Of a stretch of DNA of 50,016 nucleotides, positions 1 through 5,631 are shown piece after piece. A model generated the notes under the pieces. It saw only the letters and a list, made by a program, of their open reading frames with translations, was not told the DNA's origin and did no database searches. Source of the stretch: a virus. A program made the translations under genes and the position numbers. The first letter of the stretch is position 1. Every line of letters starts with the position of its first letter. The stretch lies in the IMG/VR virus record IMGVR_UViG_3300044961_000373, positions 1 through 50,016 of that record. One strand, written 5' to 3'.

Positions 1-10
1 CCCTATCTGT

Positions 11-16
11 TATAAT
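11..16 (+). promoter_or_regulatory. Possible -10 box for the first gene
   Basis: TATAAT lies 26 bases before the first start codon and is followed by an AAAGGA ribosome site. The matching -35 would fall before the window, so the promoter cannot be confirmed. Confidence 0.3.
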
Positions 17-42
17 ATAAAAAGAAAGGATAATAAGAGCAT

Positions 43-342
43 ATGTCGAGAACATACAGGAAGAGGGAATTCCCTCAAAGGTATATCTTTTCGAGAAAGG
101 AATTTGACAATTCCGAAACGGCAAAAAAGAGATTCGGTACATATGAAAAATATCTTGTATGGATTAACAAAGACCATCCACCGGGATTCAGGAACGCTCC
201 GAAGTTTTTTCGCCGGATCCTGAATCAAAAGAAGCGTGCCAAGGCTGAACAGGAAATTAAGAATTGGTACACACACAAAGACATTGATTCTGACATTGAG
301 GTTCCTTGTAATCGTAATGATGCGAATTGGTTTTGGTTCTGA
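43..342 (+). CDS. Small basic phage protein of unknown function
   Basis: This gene encodes 99 residues rich in Lys, Arg and aromatic residues. It begins MSRTYRKREFP and ends NDANWFWF. The start is supported by an AAAGGA ribosome site about 12 bases upstream. I do not recognise a catalytic motif. Short proteins with an MSR-[TK]YR start are common among T4-like phages, but I cannot assign a role. It is followed after 12 bases by another small gene on the same strand, so the two are probably co-transcribed. The strong basic character would suit nucleic-acid or nucleoprotein binding, which is inference only. Confidence 0.7.
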   Translation: MSRTYRKREFPQRYIFSRKEFDNSETAKKRFGTYEKYLVWINKDHPPGFRNAPKFFRRILNQKKRAKAEQEIKNWYTHKDIDSDIEVPCNRNDANWFWF

Positions 343-354
343 TAGAGAGAAAAA

Positions 355-651
355 ATGAAAATAGAAAATTTGACTCCAATAGAAATAGCTTTTCTTTATC
401 AGATTCATGTTGAATCTGTACAATCTTGCTTAACAGAACAAGATGTTTTTTATACTGCAAAATGTCATTGGCCGATGACAAGTAGAGAAATTATGGAAAC
501 AGTAGGTGATGTACAAAAAAGAGAATTTGGAAAATATAAAATGCCAACAATAGAGAGAGTAAGAGAACTTTTTAATTACTATTCTCTAATGTTTAAAGAA
601 AATTTGGAAAAGTTGGAAAAGGATTTGGGATTTTGGAAAAAGGATCTATAA
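355..651 (+). CDS. Small hypothetical protein, mostly helical
   Basis: This gene encodes 98 residues with a continuous, well-used reading frame. The start follows an AGAGAGAAAAA stretch 12 bases after the previous stop. The N-terminal half contains two cysteines and a histidine (FYTAKCHW around residue 38), not enough for a metal site. The C-terminal third (from about residue 60) is rich in Lys, Glu and Leu and looks like an amphipathic helix or short coiled coil. No family is recognised. It lies with the previous gene in a short rightward pair that precedes a late-type promoter box. Confidence 0.65.
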   Translation: MKIENLTPIEIAFLYQIHVESVQSCLTEQDVFYTAKCHWPMTSREIMETVGDVQKREFGKYKMPTIERVRELFNYYSLMFKENLEKLEKDLGFWKKDL

Positions 652-679
652 TTTACCGAATCAGATAGGAGCAATAATA

Positions 680-687
680 GATAAATA
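680..687 (+). promoter_or_regulatory. Late promoter box GATAAATA
   Basis: An exact match to the NATAAATA late box of T4-type phages. It sits just before a strong AGGAGG ribosome site and the Cys-rich small gene. A start about six bases after the box would place the RNA 5' end next to that ribosome site. Confidence 0.5.
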
Positions 688-694
688 ATATATT

Positions 695-717
695 AGGAGG
701 GTTGTTATATACCTCCT
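695..717 (+). promoter_or_regulatory. Ribosome site inside a perfect 6-bp hairpin
   Basis: AGGAGG at 695-700 is the exact reverse complement of CCTCCT at 712-717, leaving an 11-base loop. In RNA, the Shine-Dalgarno sequence of the next gene would be paired with its own second and third codons. This could hold translation off. The pairing is seen directly; regulation is inferred. Confidence 0.5.
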
Positions 718-924
718 ATAGAGAAGGTTTGTTTAAATTGTGTTTATTGCAAATTGAAAATTCATGATGATATTTTGGTTTATGAATGTCACAGACATGC
801 TCCTTCCCCATGTAGAGAAGGAGAGGCAGATCAAATAATTTGGCCCATAATAGATCCTTATTCGGAAGCTTGCGGAGAATATAAAAAGCATAGGAGTTAC
901 TCCTGTGCTTTTTCTATTATATAG
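709..924 (+). CDS. Cys-rich small zinc-ribbon-like protein, apparent ATA start
   Basis: This open frame of 71 codons has no in-frame ATG, GTG or TTG at its beginning. The best start is ATA at 709, eight bases after a perfect AGGAGG. The product carries CLNCVYC near residues 8-14, then ECHRHAP and a late EACGEYK, a layout seen in small Cys-rich metal-binding proteins of phages and bacteria. The last dozen codons lie in the arms of the terminator at 883-913. The similar proteins I know usually stop soon after CGE-aromatic-K, so the tail may be an extension. Either a non-standard start is used, or the original ATG mutated to ATA and the gene is silent. Confidence 0.5.
   Translation: MPPIEKVCLNCVYCKLKIHDDILVYECHRHAPSPCREGEADQIIWPIIDPYSEACGEYKKHRSYSCAFSII
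883..913. terminator. Bidirectional intrinsic terminator between convergent genes
   Basis: A 14-bp stem (883-896 with 900-913, one G-U pair) closes a TTA loop. It has an A-run on the left and a T-run on the right, so it can end transcription from either side. It contains the stop codon of the leftward gene and lies inside the last codons of the rightward Cys-rich gene. Confidence 0.8.
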
Positions 925-1203
925 TGTTCTAAAATCTCTTTTCGAACGGATTCCTCTTTTGGAGATAAAGGATGCTTTGTGACGGTATAAGAAAAATATA
1001 AGAATTCTAATTCCGTCATTAAGCATTCGTGTATCTGTTCGAAGGATTCACAGAAAATGTCGACACAAAATTTATTATCCCGAGTTTTAAAAAAAACTCC
1101 ATCATAAAAGACATCAAAACTAACATCTTTTTTTAAATTGGATTTTGTTTCCAGAAATTAGATGAAATTCTCTTCCTTTCTTATATACAAATTTTTCTAC
1201 CAT
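897..1203 (-). pseudogene. Small acidic protein gene broken by a one-base shift in an A7 run
   Basis: Reading leftward, ATG at 1203 opens MVEKFVYKKGREFHL and runs into a stop soon after a run of seven A (T7 at 1128-1134). Skipping one base there joins a second frame that continues without a stop to TAA at 899-897: DVSFDVFYDGVFFK to the end EHYIIEKAQE. Together they would give about 102 residues with consistent codon use. The gene is third in a leftward operon and begins three bases after the preceding stop. The break may be a real mutation, a programmed +1 shift or a homopolymer error in assembly; the sequence alone cannot decide. No family is recognised. Confidence 0.6.
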
Positions 1204-1206
1204 GCT

Positions 1207-1281
1207 TTAAGCACCTTTATGTAAAAATAAATCAATCATAATAAATACTGAAAATAAAAAGATTACGAGTAGAACAGTCAT
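1207..1281 (-). CDS. 24-residue single-span membrane peptide
   Basis: A very short frame encodes MTVLLVIFLFSVFIMIDLFL followed by HKGA. It is one continuous hydrophobic segment with a short basic tail. The start is backed by an excellent AGGAGG ribosome site seven bases upstream. It sits between the three-helix membrane protein and the frameshifted small gene, all leftward. Tiny membrane peptides in phage early operons often act on host membrane proteins or envelope processes, but nothing here fixes a role. Strong translation signals make it more likely real than chance. Confidence 0.6.
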   Translation of the reverse strand: MTVLLVIFLFSVFIMIDLFLHKGA

Positions 1282-1330
1282 GATTTGACCTCCTCTACTC
1301 ATATTTAGATAAAAAGACATTTTTATCTGA

Positions 1331-1639
1331 TTATACCATTCCTAGCAATTTAGCGATGTATGCCAATAGAGATAGGAAAGCTGGAGAAAGCAATACAATA
1401 ATGTTTCTTTTTTGATATTCCTTATCGGTTTCATGTTGTTGTTTTTTCGATAATAGATATGTTTCCGAAGGTGATTTAATAAAAGAAATCATAATTCCAT
1501 AAATAGCGGTTGATTGAAACCAAGTTAGAGTAGTAAGTCCGAAAACAGAAGCAACAAGTGTATTCCAACAATACATAAATGATGCTCCTGAATAAAGAAA
1601 AGCAAGAACAGCAATCGGAATAGTAAAAATATATTTCAT
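1331..1639 (-). CDS. Small integral membrane protein, three predicted helices
   Basis: The chosen start (MKYIFTIPIAVLAF) has AGGAG six bases upstream, and a promoter lies just before it; a longer in-frame reading would run through that promoter. The product has 102 residues. Hydrophobic spans lie at about 3-26, 36-54 and 78-100. A charged loop between the second and third is rich in Lys, Gln and Glu (SKKQQHETDKEYQKRN). No enzyme motif is visible. It is the first gene of a leftward operon. It could be an early envelope-modifying or superinfection-exclusion protein; that is inference from size and context. Confidence 0.7.
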   Translation of the reverse strand: MKYIFTIPIAVLAFLYSGASFMYCWNTLVASVFGLTTLTWFQSTAIYGIMISFIKSPSETYLLSKKQQHETDKEYQKRNIIVLLSPAFLSLLAYIAKLLGMV

Positions 1640-1655
1640 AAATTCTCCTATTATT

Positions 1656-1684
1656 AGTATAGCATAATTATTTTTTAAAATCAA
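1656..1684 (-). promoter_or_regulatory. Leftward host-type promoter TTGATT-17-TATACT
   Basis: On the minus strand, TTGATT (1684-1679) and TATACT (1661-1656) are separated by exactly 17 bases. It drives the three-gene leftward operon. The TATGCTATACTAATA core is identical to that of the promoter before gp55 at 47190-47218. Confidence 0.75.
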
Positions 1685-1698
1685 TTTTTTCTTTTTTT

Positions 1699-1741
1699 CT
1701 TGACAAATGACTTGACAAATGTTATTATGAGAGTGTAGCCG
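1699..1741. repeat. 43-bp compound upstream element, left copy
   Basis: This stretch matches the reverse complement of 47141-47183 with one mismatch in 43 bases. It contains two direct copies of CTTGACAAATG with a 12-bp period (1699-1709 and 1711-1721), then GAGAGTGTAGCCG. In both places it lies directly upstream of a TATACT-type promoter, so it looks like a binding site for a regulator or an upstream promoter element. Confidence 0.8.
1700..1728 (+). promoter_or_regulatory. Possible rightward promoter TTGACA-17-TATTAT
   Basis: Within the repeat element, TTGACA (1700-1705) and TATTAT (1723-1728) are 17 bases apart and face the baseplate genes. The right-hand copy of the element has TATTCT at the same place on the opposite strand. 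The promoter may be real, making the region divergent, or the hexamers may simply belong to the operator repeats. Confidence 0.45.
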
Positions 1742-1758
1742 TTTCAGATACCCAAACA

Positions 1759-1776
1759 TACCTTAAATACCTTAAA
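1759..1776. repeat. 9-bp tandem repeat beside the compound element, left
   Basis: Two perfect copies of TACCTTAAA occur head to tail. Read toward the leftward promoter they are of the form AAGG-N2-TT. A similar perfect 9-bp tandem (AAGGACTTA) lies at the same relative place beside the right-hand element. Confidence 0.55.
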
Positions 1777-1778
1777 GA

Positions 1779-1809
1779 AATAATAAATATGACAAAACAA
1801 TTCATGGGG
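1779..1809 (+). repeat. Partial duplicate of the start of the gp5 gene
   Basis: These 31 bases match 1883-1913 with one mismatch. The copy includes an AATAAATA box and an ATG reading MTKQFMGKDF before a stop, so it is a ten-codon stub of the gp5 start 104 bases upstream of the real one. It may be a recombination scar or a short upstream open frame. Confidence 0.65.
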
Positions 1810-1878
1810 AAAGACTTCTGAACTGATTAACTTATAAAAACATTCCTCCATATTTCCCCATTCTTCTCTAAAATAATC

Positions 1879-1886
1879 TATAAATA
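1879..1886 (+). promoter_or_regulatory. Late promoter box TATAAATA before gp5
   Basis: This exact T4 late box lies directly against the first ATG (1887) of the gp5 gene. If transcription starts about six bases after the box, the RNA begins at about 1892, one base before the second in-frame ATG (1893). No Shine-Dalgarno sequence is seen. Confidence 0.7.
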
Positions 1887-3137
1887 ATGAATATGACAAA
1901 ACAATTCATGGGGTATGATGGATTCTATTGGTTTCAGGGTGTTGTAGAAGATAGACAAGATCCATTAAAAATCGGAAGAGTAAGAGTCCGGTGTTTAGGA
2001 ATCCATACAGATGATAAAAATTTGATCCCGACCGAAGGTCTTCCATGGGCGCATGTGATGATGCCCATTACATCTGCTTCTATTTCTGGAATAGGAGAAA
2101 GTCCAACAGGATTAATAGAAGGAACTTGGGTGATCGGTTTCTTTAGAGATGGAATGACAGCACAAGATCCTGTTGTTATTGGTTCATTACCAGGTATTCC
2201 GGAAGAAAAAGCGAATCCAGAAAAAGGATTTTATGATTCGAGAAAAGCAGAAAGACTTTCTTTAGATCCGAGAAAGATAAAAGAAAGACATTATCCATAT
2301 GATGGAACAGGCGTTTCATTCAAAAATGAAGATTCGGCAGAAAATTTTCCTAGAGATATTGGTAAACATCCTCTCGGATGTGAATTAAATGAAAGTGATG
2401 TAAATAGGCTCGCTAGAAATGAAGGAACAGATGAATCTATTCACCAAATAAAAGATGATATGTTGGATAAAAAGGTTCCGACAGCACTCATGATGGGCGG
2501 TGAATGGAATGAACCACCTTCCACATTTTCTCCAATTTATCCATTCAATTCTGTCAGGGAAACCGAGAGTGGTCATGTTGTTGAATTTGATGACACACCG
2601 AATTGGGAACGCATTCATATTTGGCACCGTACGGGAACATTTGAGGAAATAAATTCTAAAGGAGATAAGGTAGAAAAAATTGTCCGTGATGGATATGAAA
2701 TCATATTGAGAGATAATTTCATTCATATTTGCGGAAATGCAAACATAACGGTAAATGGAAATATAAATCTTTATACGAAAAAGAATGCACATATTCAAGT
2801 TGATAAAGATGCTCTAATCTATGTAAAGGGTGACGTTGACGCAAAAATTGATGGTGATGTACAAGCAGAAATTGCTGGTCATTTGGATGTTTGTGTCGAA
2901 AAGGATATTGCTATCGAATCTTCTGGAAATGCTTCGCTAAAAACACAAAAAAATATCGTAATTGAAGCTGCTGAAAATGTGGAAATTCACTCCAAATCCG
3001 AAACGAAAATTCATTCTGAATCAAATATGTGGTTTCGTACAGATGGAGATTTTGAACATATCGTTGGAGGTAAATATACTGTTACTTCTGGTGGAAACAT
3101 GGAATTTAAAGCACCAAGGATTGATTTAAATAAATAA
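1887..3137 (+). CDS. gp5: Baseplate central hub/spike protein, gp5-like, without lysozyme domain
   Basis: The 416-residue product is a tail spike of the gp5/VgrG type, placed at the centre of the baseplate. Residues about 15-104 form the OB-fold hub domain (GRVRVRCLGIHTDD, then DPVVIGSLPG). From about 265 to the end, short Val/Ile-Asp-Gly repeats fit the triple-stranded beta-helix needle. T4 gp5 is 575 residues with a lysozyme domain between these parts; here that space holds only a charged linker. Two starts are possible (1887 and 1893); the second fits the late box better. The stop overlaps the ATG of the PAAR tip gene by one base, as expected for a spike and its tip. Confidence 0.92.
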   Translation: MNMTKQFMGYDGFYWFQGVVEDRQDPLKIGRVRVRCLGIHTDDKNLIPTEGLPWAHVMMPITSASISGIGESPTGLIEGTWVIGFFRDGMTAQDPVVIGSLPGIPEEKANPEKGFYDSRKAERLSLDPRKIKERHYPYDGTGVSFKNEDSAENFPRDIGKHPLGCELNESDVNRLARNEGTDESIHQIKDDMLDKKVPTALMMGGEWNEPPSTFSPIYPFNSVRETESGHVVEFDDTPNWERIHIWHRTGTFEEINSKGDKVEKIVRDGYEIILRDNFIHICGNANITVNGNINLYTKKNAHIQVDKDALIYVKGDVDAKIDGDVQAEIAGHLDVCVEKDIAIESSGNASLKTQKNIVIEAAENVEIHSKSETKIHSESNMWFRTDGDFEHIVGGKYTVTSGGNMEFKAPRIDLNK

Positions 3138-3415
3138 TGCCTGCTGTAGTAAGATTAAATGATCTAAGTGCTGGAATTGATGGTGCACCGACACCAGCAT
3201 CAAGCGCTTCAGAAAACGTTTTTGTAAACAATAGAGGAGTCCACAGAAATGCAGATTCGTGGGTTCCTCATGGTGCACCATTACATTCGAGAATTTCTGT
3301 AGGCGGTAGTAATAATGTTTTTGTGAATAATCTAAGAGTCATGAGAGTAAATGATACTATATCTTGCGGCGATCGAGCCGGACAAGGAAGTCCAAATGTT
3401 TTTTGTAACGGATAA
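3137..3415 (+). CDS. PAAR-type spike tip protein
   Basis: The 92-residue product has the PAAR repeat hallmarks: short segments such as MPAVVRLNDLSAG, VHRNADSWVPHG, NNVFVNNLRVMRVNDTI and a terminal SPNVFCNG. PAAR proteins form a small cone that caps the spike needle, usually binding a metal through His and Cys; candidate ligands are His35, His45, His50, Cys77 and Cys90. It begins inside the stop of the gp5 gene and is followed by gp25, the usual order in gp5-without-lysozyme relatives. It should sharpen the tip that pierces the outer membrane. Confidence 0.9.
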   Translation: MPAVVRLNDLSAGIDGAPTPASSASENVFVNNRGVHRNADSWVPHGAPLHSRISVGGSNNVFVNNLRVMRVNDTISCGDRAGQGSPNVFCNG

Positions 3416-3422
3416 CTAAATA
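3415..3422 (+). promoter_or_regulatory. Late box variant ACTAAATA before gp25
   Basis: This matches the NCTAAATA variant also seen before 20706 and gp22. The expected RNA start lies within two bases of the gp25 ATG at 3430. Confidence is modest because the second base differs from the strict consensus. Confidence 0.4.
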
Positions 3423-3429
3423 TAAGAGT

Positions 3430-3813
3430 ATGAGTAAGACATTTAAGGACATAGATTTATCTTTTATTCCTCATCCTGTTACAAAAGATATTTCTATTTT
3501 AAAGGATGAAGATGCGATAAAACAGGCCGTTAGAAATCTTGTATTCACACAAAATTATGAAAAACCATTTCGCCCAGATATTGGTTGCCAAACAGTTGGA
3601 TTGCTTTTTGAAAATATATCTGTCATGACCTCGATCATGATCCAGAAAAGTGTTGAAAACGTTTTAAAAAATTTCGAGCCAAGAATAAAAATATTAAATG
3701 TTTTTGTTGATGTTGCTCCAGATGAAAATGGATATAACTTAACAATAGAATATATGATCGTCAATCACCCGAGTCCATATAGATTTACCTTTTTCCTTGA
3801 GAGGCTACGATAA
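3430..3813 (+). CDS. gp25: Baseplate wedge subunit gp25 (lysozyme-like fold)
   Basis: The product has 127 residues, close to T4 gp25 (132). It shows the family pattern: SFIPHPVTKDISILKDEDA near the start, then a KPFRPDIGCQ segment that includes the conserved FxP core, and a C-terminal strand ending RFTFFLERLR. gp25 joins the gp6-gp7 core bundle in the wedge and seeds sheath assembly on the baseplate. It ends immediately before the gp6 ATG, so the two are translated together. Confidence 0.95.
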   Translation: MSKTFKDIDLSFIPHPVTKDISILKDEDAIKQAVRNLVFTQNYEKPFRPDIGCQTVGLLFENISVMTSIMIQKSVENVLKNFEPRIKILNVFVDVAPDENGYNLTIEYMIVNHPSPYRFTFFLERLR

Positions 3814-5631
3814 ATGAGCGAAATCGGAAATTTAAGAGTTGCGGAACTTGATTTCGATGAAATCAAGGAAAATATAAAAAATTTTTTACGACAACAATCA
3901 GAATTTACAGACTTTGATTTTGAAGGAAGTGCTCTTTCTGTTCTAATTGATACATTAGCATATAATACACATTATTTGGCTTTTTATATGAATATGCTTT
4001 CTTCGGAAGCATTTTTGGATTCTGCGGCATTAAGATCAAGTGTAGTCAGTCATGCTAAACATTTAAATTATCTTCCTGTTTCAAGAAAGGCACCTACAGC
4101 AATCATAGATATCGAAGTAAATACAGGAATTGCTTCTCCAGCCAACATTGTAATACCAAAAAATTATAAATTTTCGACAACAATTGATAATAAATCCTAT
4201 ACATTCGTAACGAATGAGACTTATAATATTGTTCCTGTAAGCGGTCAATATAAATTAGAAAATGTTGTCATTGTTCAAGGTGAATGGTTCAACATGTCAG
4301 ATGTCGTGAATAATTCTTTACCTAAACAGAGATTTGTAATTCCTGATCCAAATGTTGACACATCTACTATTTCTGTCCGTGTTCAAACTTCGACAACCAA
4401 TCTAGAACAAGAAGTGTTTGAATATGCTTCCGATTTTACGATTTTGACACCTGATTCTAGAGTATTTTTCTTACAAGAAGTCGAAAATGGAAAATATGAA
4501 ATATATTTTGGTGATGGAGTTCTTGGAAAAAAATTAATTGATGGGAATATCGTTATTGTCGATTATCTCGTAACTGACGGACAAGACGCAAATAAAGCTG
4601 GCGGTGGTGGTTCTGCTGGAAGATTTATTCCGTCAAGTCCATTAGATGGATTTACAGATATCATAGTTACAACAGTTACTCCTGCATTTGGAGGGGCAGA
4701 AAGAGAAAACATAGAACGGATTCGTTTTTCTGCTCCGAAGAATTTTCAAACACAAAATAGAGCCGTCACTGTAAATGATTATAAAACATTGATTAGACGT
4801 GATTATCCAAATGCGAGTAGCATTTCGGTTTGGGGCGGTGAATCACATGTCCCTGTAACATATGGAAAAGTATTCATTAGTATAAAACCTGTAGAAGGGT
4901 TGGAACTTACAAATACAACAAAAGAATTTATTAAGAAGAATATTATTTCGCGTTACAACATCGTTTCTTTAATACCAGAAATTGTAGATCCGGAATACAT
5001 TTATTTGATAATTGATAGCACCGTAAAATATAATGCTTCGAAGTTGACAATACCTGTTGGAAATTTGAGAGATAATACAATATTGACTATTCGCAATTTT
5101 GCAAAAGAGAATATAGATGCGTTTGAAAGAATTTTTCAGTATAGTAGATTATTAACATCAATAGATAATTCTAATGTAGCAATTACATCAAATATTACAA
5201 AAATTAAAATGCGGAAAGAATTTGTTCCCCGCATAAATGAAAAAGAAACTTATAGAATCAATTTTAATAATCCAATTGTACCAGGTTCTTTGTTCAGCAA
5301 TAAATTTTTAATCACAAATGATTCAATGATTAATTATTTTCCTGGAGATGAATATTACTTTGATGATGATTTCGAAGGAAATTTGAGAATTTATAAAATT
5401 TTCGAAAGTAAAAAGGTTATAATGAAAAAATTAAGCGGAACAATCAACTATATGACAGGAGAAGTTATTATTTCCAATTTTATTCCATCTTCTGTTGTGA
5501 ATGGAAATCACATTCAATTGACTGTTGTTCCTGAAAATACGGATATTATTCCAAAAAGAAACGACATTATTACACTTCTAAACACCGATATTGTTGTAAA
5601 AGTACAACCTGAGGCTCCGGTAATTGTATAA
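3814..5631 (+). CDS. gp6: Baseplate wedge subunit gp6 (baseplate J family)
   Basis: The 605-residue product (T4 gp6 has 660) begins with the typical helical start MSEIGNLRVAELDFDEIKENIKNFL and an FTDFDFEGSALSVLIDTLAYNTHY segment characteristic of baseplate J proteins. A middle region with GDGVLGKKL and GAERENIERIRFSAPKNFQTQNRAVTVNDYK is highly diagnostic. gp6 dimers form the continuous ring that locks the six wedges around the hub. The stop overlaps the following ATG (TAATG), so translation is coupled to the next wedge protein. Confidence 0.95.
   Translation: MSEIGNLRVAELDFDEIKENIKNFLRQQSEFTDFDFEGSALSVLIDTLAYNTHYLAFYMNMLSSEAFLDSAALRSSVVSHAKHLNYLPVSRKAPTAIIDIEVNTGIASPANIVIPKNYKFSTTIDNKSYTFVTNETYNIVPVSGQYKLENVVIVQGEWFNMSDVVNNSLPKQRFVIPDPNVDTSTISVRVQTSTTNLEQEVFEYASDFTILTPDSRVFFLQEVENGKYEIYFGDGVLGKKLIDGNIVIVDYLVTDGQDANKAGGGGSAGRFIPSSPLDGFTDIIVTTVTPAFGGAERENIERIRFSAPKNFQTQNRAVTVNDYKTLIRRDYPNASSISVWGGESHVPVTYGKVFISIKPVEGLELTNTTKEFIKKNIISRYNIVSLIPEIVDPEYIYLIIDSTVKYNASKLTIPVGNLRDNTILTIRNFAKENIDAFERIFQYSRLLTSIDNSNVAITSNITKIKMRKEFVPRINEKETYRINFNNPIVPGSLFSNKFLITNDSMINYFPGDEYYFDDDFEGNLRIYKIFESKKVIMKKLSGTINYMTGEVIISNFIPSSVVNGNHIQLTVVPENTDIIPKRNDIITLLNTDIVVKVQPEAPVIV

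Noticed and set aside
733-1026. 97-codon minus-strand frame overlapping the terminator
   Set aside because: It lies in a different frame from the two better-supported parts of the broken leftward gene, has no ribosome site and runs through the terminator.
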